A stretch of DNA of 64,000 bases from Erysipelothrix urinaevulpis. GTDB taxonomy: Bacteria; Bacillota_I; Bacilli_A; Erysipelotrichales; Erysipelotrichaceae. Position 1 is the first letter of the stretch, and every line of letters begins with the position of its first letter. Positions 43,145 to 52,770 of this stretch are shown piece by piece. The notes beneath the pieces were generated by a model. It was not told the origin of the DNA, made no database searches, and saw only the letters and a program-made list of their open reading frames with translations. The position numbers and the translations under genes are program-made. The DNA lies in contig NZ_WTTB01000003.1 in assembly GCF_009828835.1 (NCBI RefSeq), positions 62,001-126,000 of the forward strand, in the 5' to 3' direction.

Positions 43145-44865
43145 TATTTCCACCTCCCTTTCGCTTCAAAATAAAAATTATCGATTACACGATTTCTATC
43201 CAAACTCATAAACCTAATGGGACACGAATCTTTTGTTATTTGCTCAGCAACCGACATCATTACATAGTTTGTCCCAACTACTGTCACCGATTCGGGTGCA
43301 TCAATAAATTTAATTGGGAATTCAAAGTTTCCAAGTTGTCTAAAACCATTTCCCATAGGTATATCGATTGTCCAATTACCTTTGATGTTTCCGTATTGTT
43401 CCATCGTTCCATCAATGTATTTTTTAATTTTAACTCCATTAATATAAACAGTTTCAGGAAGAGAGTTTTCATCTAATATTTTCTTTCCGCCCTGTTGATA
43501 GCCTTGCCCTTTAACATTCAAGGATCCCGGCTCTTTCAATTCTGTTGTTCCAATAGACATATTGTCTTTTCCCCACATCATAGTGACTGCACCGTTTGGG
43601 ATGATGGAAGAAGTAACAGTATTTCCAAAATAATCATCAACAGTTATTGTAAAAGGAAAACTATTGTTAACATCAAATCCAGAGAATATTTTAATATATG
43701 TCCCTACATAATTAGGTAAAGCTACCCAAGTATCGTTTGAACCTATTTTTATTTTAATTCGTTTGATATTTTTGGAACTGAGAGAAGTAATATTATGACC
43801 AACTTCGAATTTTACATAAGTTCCATAATCGTCCCTGTCCCCGTTTGCCTTAGATCGAAATGCCTTGATGCTAGTTATCTTAGGGTTTGAATAAGGAACT
43901 ACGTTTATAACCATTTCTCTTTTAAACGTTTTACCCCTAGAGTCAGTTACAGTTCCTACGATTGTAATATTGCCACTTTTTTGAATAGGTTGAGTTACTC
44001 CTGAAGTTGCATTTAAAACTTGGCTATCAACCGTAATTCGCGTTGTAACAATTCTTGCACCTCGTCCAGGTTCGACTCCGACTAGTGCAACTCTTATCAT
44101 CGATTTGGTTTGAACATAGCCAACTCCCAAACTAGCAACTGAATCAACCGCTTCTGTATTCGTTATTCCTGAAATACTTGGATTTGGAGCATTTAAGTTA
44201 CATGTAATCGTCTTTGTTGATACACCTATGACTGAACTATCTTCTGTTCGAGTACTGTAAACTAAACTTAAAGAAGCACTGTTGGAGTTCGGAACTAAAT
44301 CAAGCATCTGATTTCTATCAATTAGAACTGTCGCACTTGTCTCCACTCTTTGTGACCATAGCATTGTTGAGCCAAGTTTTATATCAACATAATGGAAAAA
44401 TGAACTGTCCTGTCTATCTAATTTAATATCAAAAGAATTTCCAAGTACAAATGAATTTGGTGCCGTAAGTGTACTTTCTCTTGCTATTCTAGATAAAGCT
44501 AAGTTTCCACTTACTGTTGCTGAACCAATTGCTCCACTTTGATTAGCTTCAAAATAAGCCGAGCCACTTACAGTTTTAGTTCCATTCGAATTGTGGGCGA
44601 CCGGTACAGTACCTGTACCAAGACTTAACCTCGAATAGTTTTTGAAGTTATATCCACTGAAACTTCCACTTTTTACAGTCTTACCATTTATCTTGATATT
44701 GTAAGGATGTGAGTAGGATGAAACGTAACCTGACCCAGAAGTTTTTTCAACATAAGCACTATATGAAACTGGAGAAGTGTTATTCGCTACATTTGGAGTT
44801 CCTTGATTCATTTCAAGAACTAATCTGTAGGCACTATTCCTTAATGTTTTTCTAAATGTCGCCAT
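43144..44865 (-). CDS. Phage tail fibre-like protein, DUF859 type
   Basis: The 573-residue product begins MATFRKTLRNSAYRLVLEM and has beta-rich, Ser/Thr/Gly-rich blocks (SGSFSGYNFKNYSRLSLGTG, SGSAYFEANQSGAIGSATVS), as in the siphovirus DUF859 family of tail-tip or receptor-binding proteins. The C-terminal third (KIKKYIDGTMEQYGNIKG) looks like a fibre tip. Located after the tail hub, it probably contacts the host. Confidence 0.8.
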   Translation of the reverse strand: MATFRKTLRNSAYRLVLEMNQGTPNVANNTSPVSYSAYVEKTSGSGYVSSYSHPYNIKINGKTVKSGSFSGYNFKNYSRLSLGTGTVPVAHNSNGTKTVSGSAYFEANQSGAIGSATVSGNLALSRIARESTLTAPNSFVLGNSFDIKLDRQDSSFFHYVDIKLGSTMLWSQRVETSATVLIDRNQMLDLVPNSNSASLSLVYSTRTEDSSVIGVSTKTITCNLNAPNPSISGITNTEAVDSVASLGVGYVQTKSMIRVALVGVEPGRGARIVTTRITVDSQVLNATSGVTQPIQKSGNITIVGTVTDSRGKTFKREMVINVVPYSNPKITSIKAFRSKANGDRDDYGTYVKFEVGHNITSLSSKNIKRIKIKIGSNDTWVALPNYVGTYIKIFSGFDVNNSFPFTITVDDYFGNTVTSSIIPNGAVTMMWGKDNMSIGTTELKEPGSLNVKGQGYQQGGKKILDENSLPETVYINGVKIKKYIDGTMEQYGNIKGNWTIDIPMGNGFRQLGNFEFPIKFIDAPESVTVVGTNYVMMSVAEQITKDSCPIRFMSLDRNRVIDNFYFEAKGRWK

Positions 44866-47108
44866 TAATTAACACTCCTTACTTTTGTATTATTTCCTTC
44901 TGACTCAATTAAATGTTGACCAATTATAATACTGGCCAATACTTCTAACTCTTCAACATAAAACTTTTTACCACGCCAGTACGAGATTCGCTCACCGTTA
45001 TTTCTGAAACTTGCTTCATCATTCGAAAAATAGAATTGCATTGGGTCACCTTCTCGACCAACAATCGCACCATCAATGTCATATCTATAAAATGTGGCCA
45101 TCTCGTTCAATCGTTCTTCCTGACCGTCTTGCACTGATTCAATTCTCCTGAACACTAGCTCTTGTTGTTCAGCTGTTTGTTCTAATGAGGACAGTAACTC
45201 TGTCCTAACTTTTGTAACTTCAGCTGCAGCTTCTTTAGATACGTCTTGAATTTGTCCCTCTTGTTCACTCAGTTGATCTTCTGCTCCCTGAATTCTTTCA
45301 GTAAGGTCATCATTGAAAATATTGACTTGCTCTACAGTGTTGGTGATTCTGTCATTTTGAATATTGAATTGAGCTTGCGACCATAATTTTAAATCTTCAC
45401 TATCTTCTTCCCACTTTGCAGGGTTACCTCTAGTGAACATTTCTTCTGTGATGGCGAATGGAAAATCATTGTTATTTTCAAATAATAAACTGACATAAGA
45501 TGTTTCAGCTATTGGTTGGAAAGTAATAGTTTCAATTATATTCTTTCCTTCCAAATAAAAAGGAGTACTTTTAATTAGTACTTCCTCACTGTTAAACTCT
45601 TTAACATATACCTTTAATGTGCCCTGATTTTTTTCGGTTACCACCTTTTCGCTTGTTGAAATTTCTAACTGTAGCGCTAATCTTTTCATTCTGTATGAAT
45701 AGACAGAGTCAGGAACAATGAATGCTTTCGATGTTTCTGCAGTTCCTTTATGATTAAACACCTTCTTATGTTTCGATAGACTCCTTAAATCTTCTTCAAC
45801 TTCGAATATGGGCTTATCATCGAACTTCCAACCAGTATGGCTTTCATCCACCATTGGTAACAAAGCATTAAGGTTCGGAATTAGATTAGAACCAACATCA
45901 AGAGAATTAACTTTTATATTGATTGAATCTACATCCTGAGTGAGAGATGTTTCTTTATCTGCTCTGTCGCCTACATCTTGAATCAATGACGTTATTTTTT
46001 TATTGGCCCTATCAACATCAATACCCATGTTTAATAAGTCCTGACGTTCTCCTGCAAGCTCATATTTTGTAATTGTTTCGGGTAGTTGTGGACAGTCCAT
46101 CGAACCTTGTAATCCACCGTTTACCCAACTCCAAGATATGTTTGTTAAAATAGTTTTAAATCGATTACCATCCATGTCTTCATATTCAATCAAGTCACAT
46201 CCATCGTAATCAGGTCTCATAATCTGATTACTTTCAAACTTATGGTATGTAAATCCTGATACAAATTGAAACATTTCATTGACGTATACTTGCTGTTGGT
46301 TCCTGTCCATGACATCAACAAAAATATTGTCTGTCATCTTAAGTTCAGTTAAACCAAATTCATAAATGCTTTCTTGATTTTTGATAAAAACTGGATCATT
46401 AATATCCTTTTGTTCATACACTAATGAGTTAAAAGGTTTAACTTCTTTATCTAGCTTCAAATCTTTGTAGTCGTATCCAGTAATAGTCTCAGAGATTTGA
46501 TTCATGAAAACATTCTTAAATTCAAGTTGCCCAAGTCTGTTTATATGGACTGAACAAAAATTCAACCGTGCAAACTCATTGATGACCTGTCTATAGGAAA
46601 TCAACTCTTTTTCATTAACGTTAATTCCTCTTAAGCTTTTTTCGTAAAAAGGAATATTAGGTATACTTGCAGAATGAAACTCGACTCCCACCGATTGACA
46701 AATTTCACTTATGAATTCTTTACCTTTCATAGGCCACTTCATCGGTTCATATTGTTTATCAAACTTGATGGCACTATCGTAAGCTGTAATCGTATATTTC
46801 TTTTGAACTTCATCAAATTCCACATCTTCTTTATCAACATAAAACTTTCCAATAGGAACCTTTGTTAAATCACCTTTAAATTGAATATAGGGTTCAATTT
46901 CAGCGCCATAGTAAGTCCCAACATATGCATCCCTATCAACTTCAAGGACAATATATTTAGAACTGAATCCACCTACAAAAGTTTCTCTTGGCTCCTTGAA
47001 TTCTATACTGATAATGTCAATTTCAATACTATTTACAAGTACAATCGGAACTGGTGTTCTAGTTTGTGCGGTAGCAAAATCTTTATATACTTGATTTGTT
47101 GGCCACAT
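44865..47108 (-). CDS. Phage tail hub / endopeptidase tail protein
   Basis: The 747-residue protein begins MWPTNQVYKDFATAQTRTPV. Its N-terminal ~350 residues (VPIGKFYVDKEDVEFDEVQK, KYTITAYDSAIKFDKQYEPM, LGQLEFKNVF) match the baseplate-hub fold of siphovirus Tal-type proteins. The C-terminal part is a long coiled coil (AEVTKVRTELLSSLEQTAEQ) ending in a small domain with YRYDIDGAIVGREGDP. It probably forms the tail tip that penetrates the wall. Confidence 0.85.
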   Translation of the reverse strand: MWPTNQVYKDFATAQTRTPVPIVLVNSIEIDIISIEFKEPRETFVGGFSSKYIVLEVDRDAYVGTYYGAEIEPYIQFKGDLTKVPIGKFYVDKEDVEFDEVQKKYTITAYDSAIKFDKQYEPMKWPMKGKEFISEICQSVGVEFHSASIPNIPFYEKSLRGINVNEKELISYRQVINEFARLNFCSVHINRLGQLEFKNVFMNQISETITGYDYKDLKLDKEVKPFNSLVYEQKDINDPVFIKNQESIYEFGLTELKMTDNIFVDVMDRNQQQVYVNEMFQFVSGFTYHKFESNQIMRPDYDGCDLIEYEDMDGNRFKTILTNISWSWVNGGLQGSMDCPQLPETITKYELAGERQDLLNMGIDVDRANKKITSLIQDVGDRADKETSLTQDVDSINIKVNSLDVGSNLIPNLNALLPMVDESHTGWKFDDKPIFEVEEDLRSLSKHKKVFNHKGTAETSKAFIVPDSVYSYRMKRLALQLEISTSEKVVTEKNQGTLKVYVKEFNSEEVLIKSTPFYLEGKNIIETITFQPIAETSYVSLLFENNNDFPFAITEEMFTRGNPAKWEEDSEDLKLWSQAQFNIQNDRITNTVEQVNIFNDDLTERIQGAEDQLSEQEGQIQDVSKEAAAEVTKVRTELLSSLEQTAEQQELVFRRIESVQDGQEERLNEMATFYRYDIDGAIVGREGDPMQFYFSNDEASFRNNGERISYWRGKKFYVEELEVLASIIIGQHLIESEGNNTKVRSVN

Positions 47109-47477
47109 TCAAATCACCTCAGTTCCTGTAAATGTAATTTTTATTGGTTTATGTAGTTTTTGGCTAATCCTTATTAATTCTAAATCTGAATGATAAAACT
47201 TTGTTTTCATTCTTTTGTTCATCCATGTATTAAAGAATTCCATCTCTATTACAAATGGATCTAATGCATCCGCTATTTTTTTGTATTCAGTTTCAGGCAA
47301 AGACGGCAATGTAAATTCAACCTTCCACACATCTCCTAATTGATCAATACGCATCGACTTTGCAGTTCGTTCAGCAAAAGCATTATATTTAATTTTAGTC
47401 ACTGAATAAGTGCCACTTAAAGGAGACGGGAAAGTGTACCCACCTACCTTTATTTTCAACTGTTCTTTTGTAGCCAT
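47109..47477 (-). CDS. Phage tail protein, between tape measure and hub
   Basis: The 122-residue beta-rich protein begins MATKEQLKIKVGGYTFPSPL and contains GDVWKVEFTLPSLPETEYKK. It occupies the slot of the distal tail protein; it resembles a small family (DUF6711-like) seen there in other Firmicute phages. The precise fold is not certain. Confidence 0.7.
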   Translation of the reverse strand: MATKEQLKIKVGGYTFPSPLSGTYSVTKIKYNAFAERTAKSMRIDQLGDVWKVEFTLPSLPETEYKKIADALDPFVIEMEFFNTWMNKRMKTKFYHSDLELIRISQKLHKPIKITFTGTEVI

Positions 47478-47487
47478 GATACACCTC

Positions 47488-50073
47488 CTATCCTATCCCC
47501 AGTGCTTTCAATTGTTTTAATTCTGCACTCTTTAGTTTCTTATTCATTTTTTCAGTATCCATATAAACATTGGTATCTTTTTCTGAAATTCGCTTTAAAT
47601 ACATATTCATTTCCAACAAAATTTGAATTGTTTCCAATTCTTGCATTGCTTTTTCTTCATATCTTTTTCCTTGCTTGGCAGGTCTAACTTCTTCACCTTT
47701 ATGGAGTAGGGCAAGTCCTGTTTCCGGTACATAATTAGTTCCTTCTTCGTAAGCTGGTACGTTAGGTATTTGAAGTACACCTATTGGATTAGCTCCCCAC
47801 ATTCCACTAAATGGCTTTGCACCAAGAATTGAGAAATCTCTAATCCAGTTTAAAATTCCATTTACTGCATTGAAGGGAATGCCAACTACTTTATTAATAC
47901 CTTTAATTAAAGCATTTACTACAGCAGTGAATGCTCCGACGATACCATCCTTAATACCATCAAAGACTTTTCCTCCCGTATTGAATAAGCCCATGACAAA
48001 ATTCCACATGTTACTCCATACTTTTTTGATTGTTCCAGTTATGGAATCAAATATTTTTACAACACCATTCCAAGCCATTTTCCAATCACCCGAGAACACA
48101 CCACGAATAAACGTAATTAATCCTGTAAATACTCCTACGATACCTTCAACATATGCGCCGATATTCTTAAATGCGAAACCTACAAACTGACCAATTGCTG
48201 CCATTACTCCGGAAAACACTGACATAACTACTTTTAGAATATTAGTAAGTATTGGACCGAACGTTACAACAAACCAATCTACATACGGTTTTAGCACATT
48301 GTCCCAAATATCAATAAGAGCTACTGTAATGGATCTAATAAATTCTACCCATCCGTCCCATAAAGGCTTGACTCCATCAGTCCAAATGAGAACTAATGCA
48401 TCTTTAAAGATTTGAAGTATAGGAGCAATTACTGTGTTGTATATTATCGACAATGTGTCCTTGATACCGTTCCAAGCACCGATTACACTTTCTCTAAATC
48501 CTTCGTTAGTTAACCACAACTGAGTAAGTGCTGCCGCAACTGCTGCAACAACAAGCACGATTGCCCCAATCACAAGTGAGGTTGTACCAACTGCGGTCGC
48601 TAATAGATCAAGGGTCCCTTTTACTATGCCCATCTCAGAAGTCCATAGTTTAAATACTCCCAGACCTAGACCGACAGTATCAAATAAAGCTTTAGCTTTC
48701 GGTAAAAGAGAAATAACACCAAGAGCTCCTAACCCGGCAAGAACTGCAGCAAGTGTAGATAAGATTGGAACTTTATATTCATCAAAAAAAGCACCTAGTT
48801 TCTTCACATGACCTAACAATTCTTGAACTTTTTGATTTACTTTATCAGCTCCTTTAATTTGGTCTCCCCAATCAAAGTCAAGACCTGATAAGTCCACAGG
48901 ACTTGCACTTGCACCACCTGCAGAACCTCCACCTGATCCTCCAGGAGAATCACTTTCTTGTTTCATTACATGTAAGTCACCATCAAAGTCTGCCAATGAA
49001 TTCATTTCTTTTTTTAGTTTCTTTGTTGATTTTGTTGCCTTATCAATTCCTTTAGAAGCATTCCCAGCACTAGAGCTTAAGCCACCCATAGATTTAGATG
49101 CGCTTTGAACATTACTTCCAACTGTTTGAGTTTGCTTAGCAGTACGTCCAAATAATGCAGAAACCCATCCAACCGCCATTTGAACAACTTTTATAAATGC
49201 AATTAAATAAGGAATAGTAGCATTGATTGCATTGGTTATTCCATTAAAAAAGGCAGCTATGTTAGCTTGCCCGATTGTATTTAGTATATCTGCAATTCCT
49301 CTTGTAACTGCTGTTTTAACGTTTGCTATTGATGTAGAAATACCACCAGTAGCATTTCTAGCTTGTTCTTCAAAACTTTGAAATCCTGCAACTCCTTCAC
49401 GGTTTAGTTTAATCATTTCTAACATGAACTCGTTCATTGTTAAAGTACCATTTCTTAAACTTTCACCGAGTGCATCGGCACTTGCATATCCCATCGAGAG
49501 AGCTACTTGTTTAAGTTGGGCAGGCATAGCAGACATAGCTGCACGCCATTCCATCATGTCTGGTTTACCCTTAGAGTAAGCTTGGCTTAACTGTTCAACA
49601 GCTGAACGCTGCATTTCCATTGGTGCGTTACCTGCTAAGACAGCGTTATTCATTGCTAGGAACATTTCAGTCGATGCTTTAATGTTACCATTCGATGACG
49701 TAAATCTTTGAACTGATAAAGCAGCATCATTCAACGTTGTTGGGAGACCTTTAAGTTTCTCACTTAAACGGTCAATAGACATTTGAGATTGCTCTGCTCC
49801 AATTCCAAGATTACTCATTGTTCTTGGAAAGTTATTCATAGTATCAACTCGAGCAATTGCTCCGTCCATTCCATTCGTAATAGTCTGAATTAATTTTCCT
49901 ATTCCTAATGCTAGTATTGCTGTTTTCATAAACTTGAATCCGCCAATAACACCTTTACTGGTTTTGTTAGACGTTCGTTCTAAACTTCCAAGCGTATTAT
50001 TAGTTCTAGCAATTTCTTTTCTTAAATCATTAGTATTAGCTGTGATCAATATTTGTAATTCTTCAATTGTCAT
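47488..50073 (-). CDS. Phage tail tape measure protein
   Basis: The 861-residue protein sets tail length. The N-terminal ~260 residues carry the tape-measure domain (VDTMNNFPRTMSNLGIGAEQ, SAVEQLSQAYSKGKPDMMEW, MPAQLKQVALSMGYASADAL). The middle has Gly/Ser-rich linkers and several hydrophobic helical segments, and the C-terminal part IPNVPAYEEGTNYVPETG is typical of the family. At roughly 1.5 angstroms per residue a tail of about 130 nm is expected. Confidence 0.93.
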   Translation of the reverse strand: MTIEELQILITANTNDLRKEIARTNNTLGSLERTSNKTSKGVIGGFKFMKTAILALGIGKLIQTITNGMDGAIARVDTMNNFPRTMSNLGIGAEQSQMSIDRLSEKLKGLPTTLNDAALSVQRFTSSNGNIKASTEMFLAMNNAVLAGNAPMEMQRSAVEQLSQAYSKGKPDMMEWRAAMSAMPAQLKQVALSMGYASADALGESLRNGTLTMNEFMLEMIKLNREGVAGFQSFEEQARNATGGISTSIANVKTAVTRGIADILNTIGQANIAAFFNGITNAINATIPYLIAFIKVVQMAVGWVSALFGRTAKQTQTVGSNVQSASKSMGGLSSSAGNASKGIDKATKSTKKLKKEMNSLADFDGDLHVMKQESDSPGGSGGGSAGGASASPVDLSGLDFDWGDQIKGADKVNQKVQELLGHVKKLGAFFDEYKVPILSTLAAVLAGLGALGVISLLPKAKALFDTVGLGLGVFKLWTSEMGIVKGTLDLLATAVGTTSLVIGAIVLVVAAVAAALTQLWLTNEGFRESVIGAWNGIKDTLSIIYNTVIAPILQIFKDALVLIWTDGVKPLWDGWVEFIRSITVALIDIWDNVLKPYVDWFVVTFGPILTNILKVVMSVFSGVMAAIGQFVGFAFKNIGAYVEGIVGVFTGLITFIRGVFSGDWKMAWNGVVKIFDSITGTIKKVWSNMWNFVMGLFNTGGKVFDGIKDGIVGAFTAVVNALIKGINKVVGIPFNAVNGILNWIRDFSILGAKPFSGMWGANPIGVLQIPNVPAYEEGTNYVPETGLALLHKGEEVRPAKQGKRYEEKAMQELETIQILLEMNMYLKRISEKDTNVYMDTEKMNKKLKSAELKQLKALGIG

Positions 50074-50351
50074 TAAACAATCTCACCTCCCATCAATAAT
50101 GTATTTCTTCTAGCGATTTTTTCCATGCGCTCATCAGTCATCTTTTCTTCAACTTTTGTTTTCAGTGAAGTAAAAGGTTCTTCTGGATAGTTCTCAGGAT
50201 CATGAACAGCAATCATTACATATCTTCCTAGCATATGATTTATAAAATCATCATACTCAACTCGTTCTCTAACTTGTGAGTTATAAGCATCATAATGTTT
50301 TTGAAATTGTTTTGGATTCAGTGACCAATAATAATCTAAATTCAATCCCAT
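50073..50351 (-). CDS. Phage tail assembly chaperone, -1 frame part (T)
   Basis: The visible start at 50351 (MGLNLDYYWSLNPKQFQKHY) encodes 92 residues, but the same frame is open upstream through ERAEQLKDFRFGTHWRENEV and back to the slippery site at 50498-50504 in the preceding gene. The main product is therefore probably a ~230-aa GT-type fusion made by -1 frameshifting, as in lambda gpG-gpT. It sits immediately before the tape measure gene. Independent initiation at 50351 cannot be excluded, but I see no strong binding site. Confidence 0.8.
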   Translation of the reverse strand: MGLNLDYYWSLNPKQFQKHYDAYNSQVRERVEYDDFINHMLGRYVMIAVHDPENYPEEPFTSLKTKVEEKMTDERMEKIARRNTLLMGGEIV

Positions 50352-50404
50352 AGAAATTGCATTTACTTCATTTTCTCGCCAATGTGTACCAAATCTAAAA
50401 TCTT

Positions 50405-50764
50405 TTAATTGTTCAGCTCGTTCTCCATCACTTCTGCTACTTGCTGAATCTTCGATTTCTTCAACTCTCTCATCTTCTCTACTGAGAGACCTCGAGATAA
50501 AAAACCATCTTCAACCAACTGTTCTGTTATATCTAGAACCAAATCATCAAGGTCATTAGATTTTTCTTCAAGATATTCATCAATTTTTTTCATGGCCATA
50601 CTTCGAGACACTCCAACTTTATCTCCATCGAAATGCGCCAACTCAATAAAGTTAGTAATATTTCCAACTGTATTATTCGACACTGCATTACCAATTGATT
50701 CCCCAGAGCGTTTCTCAATCGCATCAACAACTGACGCGGTAAACTTAAATGTAATCTTACTCAT
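50405..50764 (-). CDS. Phage tail assembly chaperone, zero-frame part (G)
   Basis: The 119-residue protein (SKITFKFTASVVDAIEKRSG ... MENELNN) is acidic and helical, in the place of gpG between the tail tube and tape measure genes. Codons 87-89 read GGT TTT TTA, giving the U UUU UUA slippery heptamer in frame. The short product and the longer fusion are both normally needed for tail assembly. Confidence 0.82.
   Translation of the reverse strand: MSKITFKFTASVVDAIEKRSGESIGNAVSNNTVGNITNFIELAHFDGDKVGVSRSMAMKKIDEYLEEKSNDLDDLVLDITEQLVEDGFLSRGLSVEKMRELKKSKIQQVAEVMENELNN
50498..50504 (-). promoter_or_regulatory. Programmed -1 ribosomal frameshift site (slippery U UUU UUA)
   Basis: On the minus strand the heptamer TTTTTTA is phased as X XXY YYZ in the upstream gene. 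After a -1 shift the frame is open for 141 codons to the stop at 50073. This is the classic arrangement of long-tailed phage G/GT genes. Confidence 0.85.
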
Positions 50765-50776
50765 AATTTCCTCCTA

Positions 50777-51262
50777 TTAAATTGACTTCTCAAATTTTGG
50801 TGCACCTGAAATTCTTAAATTCATAGTAAAACTTGCAACACCTTCAATATCCTTTGCACCATCTTTTAAAGACTTTACAAATGCGTCAAACATCCATGTC
50901 GCACCACTTGGGTATTGAACTTTCCAACTTCGAACTTCTCTTGAATTTGCTAGTTCTAATAATTTTTCAAAATTACTTTCATTAAATAAATATCCTTCAA
51001 TCGATACTTCCCCAGCATCTTTTGAACCTGCGATATATTCTTTGAAATCATCAACACTGTCATGAGTTGTTATATCAATTTCTTCTGACTCTAAACCTAT
51101 TTCACCAATGTTTGTCAAATGACCGATTTTTAGATCAGTTGTGTCAGCACCTTTTTTTAACATTGTTAATTTTGTGCCAATTGTTCTTTTTTTCTTTTCA
51201 GGCATATTTTCTTCCTCTTCACTTTCTATTTGTTCGTTCATTACTTTAGTTTCTTTTGACAT
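50777..51262 (-). CDS. Phage major tail tube protein
   Basis: The 161-residue protein has RTIGTKLTMLKKG, IGEIGLESEEIDITTHDS, FKEYIAGSKDAGEVSIEGYL and a closing FTMNLRISGAP, which match the tail tube family (phage tail tube/TP901-like). The first ~25 residues are acidic and could be an alternative start extension (second ATG at MPEKKKRT also has a binding site). GGAAGGA precedes ATG 51262. Confidence 0.88.
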   Translation of the reverse strand: MSKETKVMNEQIESEEEENMPEKKKRTIGTKLTMLKKGADTTDLKIGHLTNIGEIGLESEEIDITTHDSVDDFKEYIAGSKDAGEVSIEGYLFNESNFEKLLELANSREVRSWKVQYPSGATWMFDAFVKSLKDGAKDIEGVASFTMNLRISGAPKFEKSI

Positions 51263-51264
51263 AT

Positions 51265-51579
51265 TTAATCCTTCCTTTCGAATGTTAAATCCTGTCTATA
51301 ATACAGTTCATGCGGTATATCACGATTATTTTTATTGATCCAATCATCTTTGAACAATTTTTCGATAACTTGGACTTCTAGTTCACTCCGTTGTTCAGCT
51401 GTTTCAGCAAATATTTCGACTCTCAGAAACTGCTTGTAATATTCAATATCGCTCATAGAATAACCTGCAGTATTATTTAGAGTAAATACTAAGCAAGGGA
51501 AATCCTTATCTTTATTAGGATATTCTTGAAATACATTGTTTGTGATTTGAGACAAAAGTTCATATACTTCTTTTCTCAT
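51265..51579 (-). CDS. Phage tail terminator / completion-like protein
   Basis: The 104-residue protein (MRKEVYELLSQITNNVFQEY, VEIFAETAEQRSELEVQVIE) occupies the tail-terminator slot between the gp10-like gene and the tail tube gene and has the mixed alpha/beta pattern of that family. It overlaps the previous gene by four bases. Confidence 0.75.
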   Translation of the reverse strand: MRKEVYELLSQITNNVFQEYPNKDKDFPCLVFTLNNTAGYSMSDIEYYKQFLRVEIFAETAEQRSELEVQVIEKLFKDDWINKNNRDIPHELYYRQDLTFERKD

Positions 51580-52100
51580 TTTTTCAAGTCCTTCCTTAAT
51601 TGTTTAGATACAGTTGCTCCAATATCTTTGCCAACATTTACTTTATTTTTTAATGATGCAGGTGTCATGAATTGTTGTGCTTTTTGCCCTCGTGTAGGAA
51701 CAAAAAGTTCACCATTAATCTCAATTGCTATCATTCCGTACTGTTGATAGTTTGGAAAAAAATCTACAGGTACTAACCACCCTTTATCTTTATACTGAAT
51801 GGCCATACCTTTTGGAATAACCTTTTCTGACGCTTCGCCAACTGGTCCTGTTCCAAATTCAACATAAACAGCGTGAGGATTTTTCGTATATACTTTACCA
51901 GTAATAATATTGTCATCATCCCTTACTTCCGCTTTAATCGAACGCATGAGATCTCCATGCATTGTTGGAGCATGTAATTTCGCATCTCTTTGAGTAGATA
52001 AGGTTTTATCCCGTACACCCTTTTTAGTTGCATCATGAGCAATCTTATGCGTCTTAGCTAGCTTCTTTGTCAATTTATCCAAGCCTTTGATTACTGACAT
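51576..52100 (-). CDS. HK97 gp10-like head-tail joining protein
   Basis: The 174-residue protein has RDAKLHAPTMHGDLMRSIKA and KNPHAVYVEFGTGPVG, the signature of the HK97 gp10 family involved in joining head and tail. It overlaps its neighbours by four to ten bases. Confidence 0.9.
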   Translation of the reverse strand: MSVIKGLDKLTKKLAKTHKIAHDATKKGVRDKTLSTQRDAKLHAPTMHGDLMRSIKAEVRDDDNIITGKVYTKNPHAVYVEFGTGPVGEASEKVIPKGMAIQYKDKGWLVPVDFFPNYQQYGMIAIEINGELFVPTRGQKAQQFMTPASLKNKVNVGKDIGATVSKQLRKDLKK

Positions 52101-52408
52101 AATATCAATAGGTGCGAATCATATTTAAGAGTTTCAACAACTTCCATCTCTACACCATTCCATTCAAAATTCCACTGCTTTGCTACTTCTTCTTGTGGAT
52201 CACACGTGATTAAGTAACTAGCGTCTAAATCAAGTCCATACTTCTCTTTTAAAATCCTATTAGCGGTAGGTTGGATATTACATTGAATACTTCCTTTAGT
52301 CACTCTCTGTGACTTTTTAGGTCTTCCACCTTCGCTAGATGGTATTTCTTTATATGTGTAGAATTCTACGGTCTTATCGTAAAAATATTTAGCCATTAAA
52401 CTATTCAT
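52091..52408 (-). CDS. Phage head-tail connector/stopper-like protein
   Basis: The 105-residue protein starts MNSLMAKYFYDKTVEFYTYK and has KKSQRVTKGSIQCNIQPTAN, as in minor head-tail adaptor proteins. I chose ATG 52408, which overlaps the preceding gene's end; the open frame extends to 52438 without another good start. Confidence 0.75.
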   Translation of the reverse strand: MNSLMAKYFYDKTVEFYTYKEIPSSEGGRPKKSQRVTKGSIQCNIQPTANRILKEKYGLDLDASYLITCDPQEEVAKQWNFEWNGVEMEVVETLKYDSHLLILCQ

Positions 52409-52769
52409 TTTTGAAGGGATTAACACCGATAACACCAACCTTTCTAAAACGATTTAGGATTGCTGTATGTGATGCAAAGAGTTCAACATCAGTTTGAGAA
52501 ATCATTGATTGGAATACTTTATTGCTAAATGAAATTGATTGGCCGTTATCCGATATTGAAGATATCGTATCTTCTTTATTCTTCTTAACCATGTCCGATT
52601 GTTCTTCAATCATTTCTGCGATTGTTGATGCCAAAATGAAAGGTACATCTTTTCGATTAAGATATACCTTCACTCTGTTTAGAATCATTTCAATTTGCTT
52701 GTCTTTAAGACTTAAGTCAGAGTCCAAGACTTCGACATAGTCTTTTATTTCTTGGACTAATTTATCCAT
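52401..52769 (-). CDS. Phage gp6-like head-tail connector protein
   Basis: The 122-residue helical protein (DKQIEMILNRVKVYLNRKDV, ILASTIAEMIEEQSDM) matches the gp6-like/gp15 DNA-packaging connector family that forms a ring below the portal. It directly follows the capsid gene. Confidence 0.8.
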   Translation of the reverse strand: MDKLVQEIKDYVEVLDSDLSLKDKQIEMILNRVKVYLNRKDVPFILASTIAEMIEEQSDMVKKNKEDTISSISDNGQSISFSNKVFQSMISQTDVELFASHTAILNRFRKVGVIGVNPFKNE

Positions 52770-52770
52770 A

